A stretch of DNA of 64,000 nt from Candidatus Saccharimonadota bacterium (GTDB lineage: Bacteria > Patescibacteriota > Saccharimonadia > Saccharimonadales > Saccharimonadaceae). The position numbers and the translations under genes are program-made. The notes below the pieces were generated by a model. It worked only from the letters and a program-made list of their open reading frames with translations, made no database searches and was not told the DNA's origin. Location of the stretch: NCBI GenBank assembly GCA_905373835.1, contig CAJPUN010000002.1, positions 128,192-192,191 on the forward strand. Reading direction: 5' to 3'. The number at the start of each line of letters is the position of its first letter. The first letter of the stretch is position 1. Below are positions 26,746 through 35,479 of this stretch, piece after piece.

Positions 26746-27291
26746 ATGACAAAAAAACGCTACGACAGCACACGGCAATGGTATGCTATCCACACCTACA
26801 GTGGCTACGAAGAAAAGGTAGCCGATAGTATTCGCCAGCGCATTCAGGCCGTTGATATGGCCGACAAAATCTTCGATGCCATCGTCCCTAAGGAGAAGCA
26901 GATCCAGATCAAAAATGGCAAGCGCAAAGTCGTTGAAGTTAAGATTTTCCAAGGCTATGTCTTGGTCGAGATGAAGCTCACCGACGAGACATGGTACATT
27001 GTACGCAATACGCCTGGTGTCACAGGCTTTGTGGGGAGCGGCACCGAGCCAACCCCTGTAAGCGAGGCTGAGATTAAGAAGATCAAGAAACGCATGGGCG
27101 TGGAAGACCCCAAGCACCAGATTGACTTTAGCGAAGGGGAAGTGGTCAGTATCATTGATGGGCCATTCAAAGACTTTGATGGCACCGTGAGTGAGATCGA
27201 CACCACCAAGGGCAAGCTCAAGGTGATGGTGAGCATGTTTGGCCGCGACACGCCGGTTGAACTTGATGCGCTGCAGGTCAAGAAGGTATAA
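26746..27291 (+). CDS. nusG: Transcription termination/antitermination factor NusG
   Basis: 181 residues. The NGN domain begins RQWYAIHTYSGYEEKVADSI and contains FQGYVLVEM and YIVRNTPGVTGFVG; the C-terminal KOW domain has GEVVSIIDGPFKDFDGTVSEID. It binds RNA polymerase and couples to S10, which is encoded separately at 4457. A GGGGAGG Shine-Dalgarno overlaps the secE stop. Confidence 0.98.
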   Translation: MTKKRYDSTRQWYAIHTYSGYEEKVADSIRQRIQAVDMADKIFDAIVPKEKQIQIKNGKRKVVEVKIFQGYVLVEMKLTDETWYIVRNTPGVTGFVGSGTEPTPVSEAEIKKIKKRMGVEDPKHQIDFSEGEVVSIIDGPFKDFDGTVSEIDTTKGKLKVMVSMFGRDTPVELDALQVKKV

Positions 27292-27305
27292 GCCTCGCAC
27301 GCAGT

Positions 27306-27334
27306 TTGCATTTGTATGAGTGATCCACTATAAT
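27306..27334 (+). promoter_or_regulatory. Promoter of rplK
   Basis: TTGCAT (27306-27311), 17-bp spacer, TATAAT (27329-27334). A leader hairpin CTCAAT/ATTGAG lies at about 27349-27370. Confidence 0.75.
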
Positions 27335-27385
27335 AGCAACGTTACGCACTCAATACCAGTAGTAATTGAGTAAAAGGAAATAATA

Positions 27386-27811
27386 ATGGCAAAAAAAGTT
27401 ATCGGCAACCTGAAGCTTCGTATTCCAGCTGGCCGCGCCACCGCCGGACCACCCGTTGGTAGCACACTTGGTCAGTGGGGCTTGAATATGATGGACTTCA
27501 TCAACCCATTCAACGACGCCACTAAGGCAGATATGGGTAAGGATGTTATTGTTCATATCCAAGTGTTTGAGGACCGCACCTTTGCATGGCGCAGCCTCGG
27601 CCAGCCCGTTGATGATATGATCCGTGCTGCGATCGGCATCAAGAAGGGCAGTAGCAAGCCGCACAGCGACAAGGTTGGGACGATCACCCGAGCGCAGCTT
27701 GAGGAGATCGCTCAGGCAAAAATGGAGCAACTCAACGCCATCAGTCTCGAAGGAGCTATCAAGACGGTGGCAGGTACTGCTCGCAGTATGGGCGTAGAAG
27801 TCACTGACTAA
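27386..27811 (+). CDS. rplK: 50S ribosomal protein L11
   Basis: 141-residue protein of the GTPase-associated centre. The N-terminal LRIPAGRATAGPPVGSTLGQWGLNMMDFINPFN and the C-terminal RNA-binding domain (TITRAQLEEIAQAKMEQLNAISLEGAIKTVAGTARSMGVEV) are clear. It has its own promoter and is closed by a strong terminator, so rplA is not cotranscribed with it, unlike the usual rplK-rplA pair. Confidence 0.98.
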   Translation: MAKKVIGNLKLRIPAGRATAGPPVGSTLGQWGLNMMDFINPFNDATKADMGKDVIVHIQVFEDRTFAWRSLGQPVDDMIRAAIGIKKGSSKPHSDKVGTITRAQLEEIAQAKMEQLNAISLEGAIKTVAGTARSMGVEVTD

Positions 27812-27828
27812 TCTACTCGGCGCACATC

Positions 27829-27857
27829 AAAATACCTCTGCGTGCAGAGGTATTTTT
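27829..27857 (+). terminator. Intrinsic terminator of rplK
   Basis: AAAATACCTCTG (27829-27840) and CAGAGGTATTTT (27845-27856) form a perfect 12-bp stem with a CGTG loop. Confidence 0.9.
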
Positions 27858-27865
27858 GGTATAAA

Positions 27866-27895
27866 TTGACATATTTTGCAATAGTAGTTTACAAT
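27866..27895 (+). promoter_or_regulatory. Promoter of the Cys-rich anchored protein gene (27902)
   Basis: TTGACA (27866-27871), 18-bp spacer, TACAAT (27890-27895), ending 6 bases before the ATG. It is one of the clearest complete leaderless promoters in the window. Confidence 0.8.
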
Positions 27896-27901
27896 AACAA
27901 T

Positions 27902-28441
27902 ATGTGTAAACTCCTCCTCGACAAAATCTCTATACCAATCCTTATTCTTGGTGTGTTCGTCGTTGCTGCGATTGGCTGGTGGCTGTATTATATGACGATC
28001 GGTAGCTTCACAACGACGATCTTCTATGGGCGCTTTGATCACAATGCAATTCGCCATATGGATGTGAGCTATCAGTCGGGGTATGCTGCGAAGGGCTGGG
28101 ATGGAAAAGACGGCCTTATTATTGGCACCATCACCGACAAAGCGACGCGCGATCGCTTGCTAACTATCCAGCCCTTTACCGATTGCCCACACGGTTGCTC
28201 AGGATGGTACCATTACGGAGACAACCTCCCTCACCCTGAGTCGGTATTTCGAGACACTGCTATCCTTGGCAACCATACTATTCCACCAAAGAAATTTAGT
28301 GATCAAGCTCGAGCAGCCATCAGCAGCGACAACCGCTGCGTGGCACGCTATTCGTCGAGTCATCGCACCAACGATGTATTTTGTTTTTCACCGAGCAGCG
28401 GGGCGTTTGTCTATGAGTTTGTTGAATTGAATGGAATGTAG
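27902..28441 (+). CDS. Membrane-anchored Cys-rich protein, paralogue of the gene at 48429
   Basis: 179-residue protein of unknown family. One N-terminal membrane helix (about residues 11-32) leaves the rest outside the cell. The exposed domain has TDKATRDRLLTIQPFTDCPHGCSGW and ends CVARYS...VFCFSPSSGAFVYEF, giving four cysteines likely to form disulfides. The gene at 48429 encodes the same pattern, so I treat them as a two-member family. The leaderless ATG at 27902 follows the TTGACA/TACAAT promoter. It is the first insert in the split rplK/rplA cluster. Confidence 0.65.
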   Translation: MCKLLLDKISIPILILGVFVVAAIGWWLYYMTIGSFTTTIFYGRFDHNAIRHMDVSYQSGYAAKGWDGKDGLIIGTITDKATRDRLLTIQPFTDCPHGCSGWYHYGDNLPHPESVFRDTAILGNHTIPPKKFSDQARAAISSDNRCVARYSSSHRTNDVFCFSPSSGAFVYEFVELNGM

Positions 28442-28529
28442 ATAAACAGCATGCTAGTGCCAGTAAGAAAGAGAGTAATGCTGCACCGCCTTCAAATTAA
28501 GAAGCTATTATAGCACAAAAGGAAAGATT

Positions 28530-29036
28530 ATGAGTACAAGTACATCATCCACCCGCGTCCAGCAACCACAAAATATACCAGTGCGCCGCACCAAGCAGAT
28601 GGTATGGCTATGGCTAATTTTTGTTATTGTTGCGCTGATATCAGAGGCGATATCATATATAGTCAATTACCCTACAGCTCACTACACACGAATAGATCCA
28701 GTTTGGGCAGCTACCATAATTTTCGGTATGGATGCAGCCTGCTTTGCGGCTGGTGTGCTATGGCTTGGCCGTGGTAGTAGGCCTATTTCGCGCGTCATCT
28801 ATGGCTCGACAGCGTTCTTGATGGGTGCATTCGCCTTCCAAATTGGACATAAATTCATTCCTGCCTCAGCAGCCATAGCATTGGGCTTCCTTATTGCAGT
28901 GCTTGCCACTATTCCTCGCTTTCATGTGCGACATTACAAGCAGGTAGAGATAACGATGAGTGTATTGATTATCGTTGGCGCACTTGGGCTGGCATGGGCG
29001 TTTCGTATTATGAACCTGTATCACCCGTCTATGTAG
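28530..29036 (+). CDS. Multi-pass membrane protein, unknown
   Basis: 168 residues with four hydrophobic helices at about 25-47, 62-80, 88-108, 112-128 and a possible fifth at 138-160. The N-terminus (MSTSTSSTRVQQPQN) is polar and low in complexity. No catalytic or binding motif is seen. AAAGGAAAG precedes the ATG, and a TATTAT -10-like box lies at 28505-28510. It is in the insertion between rplK and rplA. Confidence 0.6.
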   Translation: MSTSTSSTRVQQPQNIPVRRTKQMVWLWLIFVIVALISEAISYIVNYPTAHYTRIDPVWAATIIFGMDAACFAAGVLWLGRGSRPISRVIYGSTAFLMGAFAFQIGHKFIPASAAIALGFLIAVLATIPRFHVRHYKQVEITMSVLIIVGALGLAWAFRIMNLYHPSM

Positions 29037-29165
29037 ATTTGTTAAAAGCAGCGATACAGTTACTGATAGACCGTCTTACTCTCTGGAAAAGCCCAAGAAT
29101 GCCAAGCAAATAAAAATCTCACGTGCACAATGCCCATAACGTGAGAGGAAGACATGAAACCAAAA

Positions 29166-29241
29166 TGGTCGGGGTGACAAGACTTGAACTTGCGACCTCA
29201 CGGCCCCCAGCCGTACGCGCTACCAGCTGCGCCACACCCCG
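29166..29241 (-). tRNA. tRNA-Pro (GGG)
   Basis: Minus-strand cloverleaf with acceptor CGGGGTG/CACCCCG, anticodon arm TACGG-CTGGGGG-CCGTG (anticodon GGG), T-loop TTCAAGT and encoded CCA. It lies antisense between rplK and rplA, within the interrupted ribosomal cluster. Confidence 0.93.
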
Positions 29242-29337
29242 ACAACGTCTCTCATTATAGCACAATTGGTGACGCGTGCTCAAAATTATTTTCGCATTGT
29301 ACAAGTTTATTGTCTCATACTGCGGGGCCATATGTGC

Positions 29338-29343
29338 TATACT
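29338..29343 (+). promoter_or_regulatory. Extended -10 of rplA
   Basis: TGC-TATACT, 61 bases before the rplA ATG; the leader includes a Shine-Dalgarno GAAAGGA. No -35 at proper spacing. Confidence 0.6.
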
Positions 29344-29404
29344 AGAAAGGTTAATCAGTAAACGTGGGAGGCACCCAAGCCGCTTGCACCACAGAAAGGA
29401 TACT

Positions 29405-30385
29405 ATGGCAAAAAAAGCCGATCTGCTTGAAAAAGCAGCAGAGCTGAAACTCGATGTTTCAGAAAAAAACACTATTGCAGAGATTGAGGCAGCCATCGCT
29501 GCCGCAAACGATAAGGATGTCATTGCCCAGCGCGAAGCCACCGTGGCAAAGGCTGGTAAGCGTAGCCAAAAGGCTCTCGACGAAGCCGAGGCTAAGGCCG
29601 AGAAGGAGGCGCGCAAAGAGGCTGGCGATACAACCCCTCAAGGTGATGTCGATGCAGCTATTAAGAAAGGGCCCGCACCGAAGGTTCGCCCGCTAATTGA
29701 GCGCCGCGGCAAGGCCTATCGCAAACTAGCTGAGAAGGTTGAGAAAGACAAGGCATACTCGCTAGACGAAGCGCTGCAGCTTGCGACCGAGACCAACCCT
29801 GCTAAGTTTGATGCGAGTGTTGAGCTGCACGTCCGCCTTGGTGTTGATCCACGCCAGGCCGATCAAAATATCCGCTCGACAGTTGTCTTGCCACACGGCA
29901 CAGGTAAAACTGTTCGCGTTGCCGTTTTTGCGCCAGAAGCCGAGGTTGCAACTGCTACCAAAGCAGGGGCAGACATTGCTGGCGAGGAGGCTATCATCAA
30001 GCTGCTCGACAAAGGCACGTTAGACTTTGACGTTTTGATCGCCACCCCACAGTACATGCCAAAGCTTGGTAAATACGCCCGTCTGCTTGGGCCAAAGGGT
30101 TTGATGCCTAACCCAAAGAGCGGTACTGTAACAACCGACATTGCAACTGCCGTCACTGAGGCAAAAGCTGGTAAGGTGGAGTACCGCGTAGACAAGCAAG
30201 CCGCGATTCACCTCAGTATCGGCAAGGTAAGCTTTGGTACAGAGAAGCTCCGCGCTAACGCCAATGCCTTCTTCGCCAGCTTGCAAGCTCAGAAACCAAG
30301 CTCGCTCAAGGGTGTATATGTCAAATCCATCGCAGCTGCAACGACGATGGGACCTGGCATCAAGGTTGAGCACAAACTCGATTAG
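29405..30385 (+). CDS. rplA: 50S ribosomal protein L1 with N-terminal SAP/HeH-like extension
   Basis: L1 stalk protein that moves E-site tRNA and often represses its own operon. 326 residues, about 95 longer than usual. L1 landmarks are GRGKAYR-like RRGKAYRKLAEKV, VELHVRLGVDPRQADQNIRSTVVLPHGTGK, LGKYARLLGPKGLMPNPKSGT and the closing MGPGIKV. The extension begins DLLEKAAELKLDVSEKNTIAEIEAAI, resembling a SAP/HeH/LEM-type helix-loop-helix, followed by a charged helical linker rich in Ala, Lys and Glu. The start at 29405 has GAAAGGA upstream; 29276 is far upstream of the promoter and rejected. Confidence 0.95.
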   Translation: MAKKADLLEKAAELKLDVSEKNTIAEIEAAIAAANDKDVIAQREATVAKAGKRSQKALDEAEAKAEKEARKEAGDTTPQGDVDAAIKKGPAPKVRPLIERRGKAYRKLAEKVEKDKAYSLDEALQLATETNPAKFDASVELHVRLGVDPRQADQNIRSTVVLPHGTGKTVRVAVFAPEAEVATATKAGADIAGEEAIIKLLDKGTLDFDVLIATPQYMPKLGKYARLLGPKGLMPNPKSGTVTTDIATAVTEAKAGKVEYRVDKQAAIHLSIGKVSFGTEKLRANANAFFASLQAQKPSSLKGVYVKSIAAATTMGPGIKVEHKLD

Positions 30386-30412
30386 TTAAGAGAAGAGTAT
30401 CGCACTCGCTAT

Positions 30413-30450
30413 ATAATACTGCCAGTCGGGGAAGCTGGCAGTATTATTTA
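30413..30450 (+). terminator. Intrinsic terminator of rplA
   Basis: ATAATACTGCCAG (30413-30425) pairs perfectly with CTGGCAGTATTAT (30435-30447), loop 9 bases, followed by TT. Confidence 0.85.
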
Positions 30451-30535
30451 TGTGCCTACCTATACATGATATGATGGAATGAGTGGTGATACTCTCATAC
30501 TATTTCATTCATCACCATAGTAACGGAGGTGCTAT

Positions 30536-31045
30536 ATGAAAAAATATGTCTACTCACTCGTTGGTAGCGTTGGTTATCTTGAGCGATTTTTGCAGCCACA
30601 GACACCAGAGCAGGTTGCACAAAAGGTGAGCCAGGCTATTGCTGACCCAACTGTCCTCGATGGCAACCGCTGCTTTAGTATCTGTGTGTGGGCCTTGCCA
30701 GATGGTATTGACCATCCAAAGAATGTGCCAAAGGATAGCTTGGCTGATGGCTACTACATGCAATGTGCTGGGTCGAATACCGGCATGACTATAGAAGTGC
30801 GCGTGCCAGATCCAGACAATCACACAGCTCAGTATCCATATATCCACTATGTGATTACCCGAAAGCCTGTAGCTGATAAAGAGCGATTCGTTCCACTCAC
30901 CTGGCAGCGCGATGGCGAACCATTTACGATTCGTATTCATCCAGAAGAGGTATTTACGGGAGAAGAAGCTGGACAGATTTTCACAGATTATATTACAAAG
31001 GGCACTATACCGTCTGAATCTGTTTTACGAAAAATTGATATATAG
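30536..31045 (+). CDS. Hypothetical protein of unknown family
   Basis: 169-residue soluble protein, not recognised. Alternating strands in the middle (RCFSICVWALPDGID, MTIEVRVPDPD, YIHYVITRKPV) suggest a beta-sheet core; the C-terminal helix holds EEAGQIFTDYI. A strong GGAGGTG sits 4 bases before the ATG, unlike the leaderless genes nearby. Size and a beta-rich core would fit an immunity- or SUFU-like protein, but no motif supports it. It may be cotranscribed with tmk 40 bases downstream. Confidence 0.55.
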   Translation: MKKYVYSLVGSVGYLERFLQPQTPEQVAQKVSQAIADPTVLDGNRCFSICVWALPDGIDHPKNVPKDSLADGYYMQCAGSNTGMTIEVRVPDPDNHTAQYPYIHYVITRKPVADKERFVPLTWQRDGEPFTIRIHPEEVFTGEEAGQIFTDYITKGTIPSESVLRKIDI

Positions 31046-31085
31046 GGCGTGGGGTATTTTGCAATGAAAATAAGAGGTTATGTAA

Positions 31086-31754
31086 ATGACTCAGCACCAA
31101 GGTAACTACATCGTCATTGAGGGGATTGACGGCACGGGCAAATCAACCCAAGTAGAGCTTCTTGCCAAACACTATCAAAGTCAAGGCTACGTAGTGACAG
31201 TTGTGGAGGAGCCGAGCAGCGACGACCCAGCCCAGACCACGCCAATTGCTCACTACCTCCGCACTGTTATCAAAAATGGCAATCTCCGTCGCGACCCAGA
31301 GATTAATCTCGCACTACTTAGCACTGCACGGCGCGAGCTATGGCAGCAGATTATTCAACCAGCGCTGGAGCGGGGCGAAACTGTCCTAGCGTCCCGTAAT
31401 TATTTTTCGACACTCGCCTATCAGGGGTATGGCGAAGGCCTGAGTCAAGAACATATTCGGCACATTACCGGCTTATTTACTAGTCAGCGTTACCTTACGC
31501 CAAATCATCTCATCATCCTCACGCTCGACGACGAACAGGAACGCATGCATCGTATAAAGCAGCGAGGTACTCTCGCGACACTAGATACCTTCGAATCACA
31601 GGGCAGCGACTTCCAGCAGCGCGTCCATGATGGCTATCGCATTCTCGCGAGAAACTACCACATTCCTACAATTCAGTGCATTCGCGATGATGGAGTGCTT
31701 AAGTCGCCATACCAGATACAGCAAGAAGTTCTATCGATCATTAATCTAAAATAA
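31086..31754 (+). CDS. tmk: Thymidylate kinase
   Basis: Phosphorylates dTMP to dTDP. 222 residues. The P-loop GIDGTGKST is at residues 13-21, EEPSSDD corresponds to the family's REPGGT segment, and ASRNYFSTLAYQGYG replaces the usual DRY/F-SS-AYQG motif. A lid with Arg/Lys (RIKQRGT) follows. Divergent in the DRY motif but all core elements are present. It lies in the second insertion between rplA and rplJ. Confidence 0.9.
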   Translation: MTQHQGNYIVIEGIDGTGKSTQVELLAKHYQSQGYVVTVVEEPSSDDPAQTTPIAHYLRTVIKNGNLRRDPEINLALLSTARRELWQQIIQPALERGETVLASRNYFSTLAYQGYGEGLSQEHIRHITGLFTSQRYLTPNHLIILTLDDEQERMHRIKQRGTLATLDTFESQGSDFQQRVHDGYRILARNYHIPTIQCIRDDGVLKSPYQIQQEVLSIINLK

Positions 31755-31757
31755 TTA

Positions 31758-31784
31758 TGCTAAATACCCTATGGGGCTATTTAG
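31758..31784. terminator. Hairpin after tmk
   Basis: GCTAAATA (31758-31765) pairs with TATTTAGC (31777-31784) around an 11-base loop. There is no T-run, so terminator function is uncertain. Confidence 0.4.
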
Positions 31785-31970
31785 CAAGAAGTAATAATTA
31801 ATAATATAACTGTACCTGACCCCCTACATAATAACCTTATATTCACGCAACATAGGAGTATCTTTAGTGTGAACAGCCCAGCCTCACGCATGGCATTAGT
31901 TCATTAGTATGCATCCTTCAGAGGTCAACCCTTGTGATTTTTTGATAACTTTGCTACAGTTGTATGCACT

Positions 31971-34106
31971 GTGTCGAATCCAACAAAAGAGCGTACAGCT
32001 AACCTAGTAAATAACACCTTAGCGCACGAGACAAATGCGGGCTTTGATAAAGATCGATACGATTTATACGAAAAAGCGCTCAATCTCACTAACACACCAG
32101 AGTCTAAAACAAAGCGAATCGTATCGGGCTTGAGCCTCATGCGAGACTTTGCTGGAGAGCTATTTGCAAAATATAGCAATCACAGTGCATATACTGCGTA
32201 CTTATTGTATACAGCAGGCAATTGTGATGAACTGCTCAAAACGGAGAACCTTGCCAGCCTCCGCCACAAGATGCTCGAAGACCATAAAAAACAGTGGGAA
32301 GTAGATGCATATAAAAAGTTTAACCAAATTGTTTCAATGCTGCAGGATACCAGCCAGTTGTCAAGCGCCTGGAGTAAATTTCTTAATACGCAGAAGATAC
32401 CCTCTAACCCAGACACCGAGAACAAAGAGTCTCTGTACACAGCCATTACGAAAGCTCGTAAGCTAGAAAAATCAAAAGGAAGGATAAAGCCTTCCTCTGC
32501 GGAGAGTCAATATCTTACAGATGAACAGAAACAAAGTCAGCTTCTTGAGACTGCAACACACGACCGCATGCAAGCAGAGAACCTCATGCAAGAGCTGTGG
32601 CAGCAGCCAATGAATATGCTCGATCTTGATGACCTTTTAGATGCAGGAGAGAGCGTTGGGCTTTCGACAATTTTCATGGAGGCTGTCAATACACTCAACA
32701 AGCTTAACAACACTCGCTATGATACATCGGAAGCGTATGAACTAGCCTACAAGAGCGAGGCATTGCTTGCACCACTGTGCGAAATTATTGGCTTTGATGG
32801 GCTTGCAATGGCGCTGCGAAGCAAGGTGATATGCCTCCAACTGCGCAATACCGGCCAAGGGCATTTTGTGGATCTCGCTGAGCGCATCCTGTCGGAATTT
32901 GGCGTGCTGGGTACTACCGATACTGACAACCCAGATCACGTCATCACTGCCGAAGAGCGCAACCAAAACTATTGCAACATTACAGAAAAAATTCTCGCGC
33001 GCATGATTGGCAAAACAGACAAAAGCAGAGGTGACAGCAAGCTTGTCCTTGGCCAAGAGTCGAACCATAATATTGTCGTGGGGAATGGTGACTGTAGTTA
33101 TAAGTGGCACACTGAGCTCCGAGCCGTATGGCGGCTCAAGTCTGTTGGTTCTCTCGCACGTAAGCTTGCTGAAGGGGCAAAAAAAGCAGAGAAACAAAAG
33201 AGAGAAGACTATCAAAAAATCCGTGCCTCTATCTCACCGGACATACTGCAAGTGTATGATGACAAGATGAATAGTGTAAAAGCTAAAGAGAAAGAACGCC
33301 AGGATGGGCGAGAATTCATATCATACGAAGACTTGCAAGCATATGACGAGAACACAATAAAGATTTTGGACGATTTAAAGACTCAATGCATCGACGAACT
33401 CTGTGAGCAATTTAATGATATCACACCACAAACACTGCGCTCATTATCTCCACCGGAGAAAGACAGCTCACTCGAAGTGCCATTTGATATCGATGGCATC
33501 ACATTCATTACAGAGGATCGCGATGAACTGCTTGATGTGTTCTTGGATATGATCAACAATAACGATATTGTTACGCCACCACACGATAAAGCTACGCAAA
33601 ATAACAAGACTTCAACCAACGAGGATGATGACTATATTATTACCCCATATGCTGCACCAGGCCGAGACAAGATACTCAAGGTAGAGGGAGACACTCAATT
33701 CATCAAGGATATCAAGGCTGCATTTGAGGCTCGGTATCCGGGTACTCATGCTGAAGAGTACATTGATTTTAAGGAAGATAACAAGAAAGGTTTTCGCGTT
33801 GCTAAGATGACAGGCCTTTATGAGGATCAAGCTTCAGGTATTTTGCCCTTTGAAGTCCAGATTCTCACCAAGGAGGACCGCAAAGCAGCACGCCATGGTG
33901 TTGCGGCACATATTCTATACAAACTAGGTAAGCAGCTTGGCTACCAGTTCCAGCCAACAGAGGAGCAGCTCACGCGTATGAGTGAGCTCAACAGGCGTAA
34001 GCAGGATTTTGGTAAAACAACATTGCACCAGCCAAGCCGAAGCCGCATTAACAATACGAACCGCAAAATCGACGCGATGCTTGCCCAAGCACAGCTACAC
34101 AGTTAA
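31971..34106 (+). CDS. Divergent RelA/SpoT-family protein
   Basis: 711-residue protein that appears to be a remote (p)ppGpp synthetase/hydrolase homologue. The end of the nucleotidyltransferase domain is recognisable: PFEVQILTKEDRKAARHGVAAHILYK (about residues 625-650) mirrors the family's EIQIRT...AE.GVAAHW.YK. WRLKSVGSLARKL (about 387) resembles GR.KS.YSI..KM, and DIDGITFI (about 506) the D..G.R.I strand. YKSEALLAPLCEIIGF resembles the YAPLAHRLGI helix. Catalytic HD and YQSLH motifs are not evident, and long charged insertions occur (residues 395-500, 530-585). GTG start with no Shine-Dalgarno. Activity is open. Confidence 0.55.
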   Translation: MSNPTKERTANLVNNTLAHETNAGFDKDRYDLYEKALNLTNTPESKTKRIVSGLSLMRDFAGELFAKYSNHSAYTAYLLYTAGNCDELLKTENLASLRHKMLEDHKKQWEVDAYKKFNQIVSMLQDTSQLSSAWSKFLNTQKIPSNPDTENKESLYTAITKARKLEKSKGRIKPSSAESQYLTDEQKQSQLLETATHDRMQAENLMQELWQQPMNMLDLDDLLDAGESVGLSTIFMEAVNTLNKLNNTRYDTSEAYELAYKSEALLAPLCEIIGFDGLAMALRSKVICLQLRNTGQGHFVDLAERILSEFGVLGTTDTDNPDHVITAEERNQNYCNITEKILARMIGKTDKSRGDSKLVLGQESNHNIVVGNGDCSYKWHTELRAVWRLKSVGSLARKLAEGAKKAEKQKREDYQKIRASISPDILQVYDDKMNSVKAKEKERQDGREFISYEDLQAYDENTIKILDDLKTQCIDELCEQFNDITPQTLRSLSPPEKDSSLEVPFDIDGITFITEDRDELLDVFLDMINNNDIVTPPHDKATQNNKTSTNEDDDYIITPYAAPGRDKILKVEGDTQFIKDIKAAFEARYPGTHAEEYIDFKEDNKKGFRVAKMTGLYEDQASGILPFEVQILTKEDRKAARHGVAAHILYKLGKQLGYQFQPTEEQLTRMSELNRRKQDFGKTTLHQPSRSRINNTNRKIDAMLAQAQLHS

Positions 34107-34155
34107 GCCGCTTCATCACTCTGTTTACACGCTGACACAAATAGTTTTCCACGCC

Positions 34156-34185
34156 TTGCATCCACCTACCATCATCTGCTATAAT
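34156..34185 (+). promoter_or_regulatory. Promoter of rplJ-rplL
   Basis: TTGCAT (34156-34161), 18-bp spacer, TGC-TATAAT (34180-34185). It gives a leader of about 265 nt before rplJ. Confidence 0.75.
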
Positions 34186-34194
34186 CTTCTCCAG

Positions 34195-34265
34195 ACATTG
34201 CCAAAGACCGTAGCGGGCTGTTATGCACGACAAAGCAGCCGATAAGTATGCTACCGAGGGAATTT
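34195..34265 (+). promoter_or_regulatory. L10 leader-like autoregulatory RNA
   Basis: In the rplJ 5' leader, AAAGACC-GTAGC (GTAGC at 34210-34214) pairs with GCTAC (34250-34254) followed by CGAGG, enclosing a second helix GGCTG/CAGCC (34216-34220 / 34236-34240). The AAAGAC...GC and CCGAGG elements match my recollection of the L10(L12)4-binding kink-turn leader. Binding would repress rplJ-rplL translation. The lower leader (34266-34459) contains further unassigned structure. Confidence 0.6.
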
Positions 34266-34459
34266 CGGATACGCTGTGGCTCTTACGCCAGCGTTTTAGT
34301 ACGAAACTCGAGACTCGTCTTTGCAATCGTGCAGAGGCGATTTTTTGCGGCATATGTCGGACATTAACAATGCGGTCGGATACAACAACAAACCAGTAAT
34401 ACTGCACTCCCTCTGGGCGTGTAATAGGTATTACAACTCCAAAGAAAGGATTTTATCTT

Positions 34460-34987
34460 ATGGCAATTTCCAAAGATAAAAAACAAGCTTTGGTGGCTGA
34501 AATGAGTGAGCTTCTCGCAGAAGCAAAGGGCACTGCCGTTGCGACCTACCAAGGGACAAGTGTGGCAGACCTGCAGGCGTTGCGCCGCGAGGCTCGCGAA
34601 GCTGGTGTTGTCATTAAGGTGGTGAAGAACCGTCTCGTGCGTGTTGCCTTTGCGCAGCATGACACCTACAAAAATACCGACACTTCGGCCCTGGCTGGGC
34701 AATTGCTGTATGCAATCTCGCCAGATGACGAAGTGATGGCAGCGAAGGTGTTGCACGAGTTTGCCAAGACGCATCCAACAGTTCAGTTGGTTGCTGGCTT
34801 TAGTGGCGAAGGCGAAGCTCTCAACACAGCCGACGTTACTGCACTGGCTGGCTTGCCAAGCAAGAATCAGCTGGTGGCCGAAGTGGTGGCACAGCTGCTC
34901 TCGCCAGTACACGACACTACCAACGCACTTTCGGGCAACCTCCATGCGTTGCTCGATGGCATCGAAGACGCCAAAGCAGCTGCGTAA
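34460..34987 (+). CDS. rplJ: 50S ribosomal protein L10
   Basis: Base of the ribosomal stalk that binds L7/L12 dimers. 175 residues. AISKDKKQALVAEMSELLAEAKGTAVATYQGTSVADLQALRREAREAGVVIKVVKNRLVRVA is the standard N-terminal domain; the C-terminal helix for L12 binding follows. AAAGAAAGGA precedes the ATG. It is cotranscribed with rplL. Confidence 0.97.
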   Translation: MAISKDKKQALVAEMSELLAEAKGTAVATYQGTSVADLQALRREAREAGVVIKVVKNRLVRVAFAQHDTYKNTDTSALAGQLLYAISPDDEVMAAKVLHEFAKTHPTVQLVAGFSGEGEALNTADVTALAGLPSKNQLVAEVVAQLLSPVHDTTNALSGNLHALLDGIEDAKAAA

Positions 34988-35074
34988 CCAAGCGCAGCAT
35001 TGTACTAACGTTTGCACTATGCAGACAATAATTCGTGCGATAATTCTACCGCACATCATCGAAAGGAATCCATC

Positions 35075-35449
35075 ATGGCAGATGTGAAAAAACTGGCCGA
35101 AGAACTGGTTGCTTTGACCGTTCTGGAAGTCAACGAACTCAAAAATGTCCTCAAGGACGAATACGGCATTGAGCCAGCCGCTGCTGCAGTTGCTGTCGCT
35201 GGTCCAGCCGCCGACGCTGGTGCTGCTGAAGACGAGCAGACCGAATTCACCGTCACCCTCAAAGAAGTTGGTGGCCAAAAGGTTGCTGTCATCAAGGCTG
35301 TTAAGGAACTCACTGGCCTTGGCCTAGGTGAGGCAAAAGCTTTGGTCGACAACGCACCAAGCCCAATCAAAGAAAAGGTCAGCAAAGACGACGCTGAAGC
35401 TGCCAAGAAGACCTTGGAAGAGGCTGGCGCTACCGTCGAACTGGCGTAA
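35075..35449 (+). CDS. rplL: 50S ribosomal protein L7/L12
   Basis: Stalk protein recruiting translation GTPases. 124 residues from 35075, which has GAAAGGA upstream; the in-frame start at 35012 is rejected. An N-terminal dimerisation domain ([26 protein letters not shown]), an Ala-rich hinge and the C-terminal domain ([27 protein letters not shown]) are typical. A terminator follows. Confidence 0.98.
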   Translation: MADVKKLAEELVALTVLEVNELKNVLKDEYGIEPAAAAVAVAGPAADAGAAEDEQTEFTVTLKEVGGQKVAVIKAVKELTGLGLGEAKALVDNAPSPIKEKVSKDDAEAAKKTLEEAGATVELA

Positions 35450-35479
35450 TCACCCTACCGACTGCATTGATACCATCAG

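Noticed and set aside
30536..31045. Immunity protein partnered with a nearby toxin
   Set aside because: No toxin gene or recognisable immunity motif; the idea rested only on size and beta-rich pattern.
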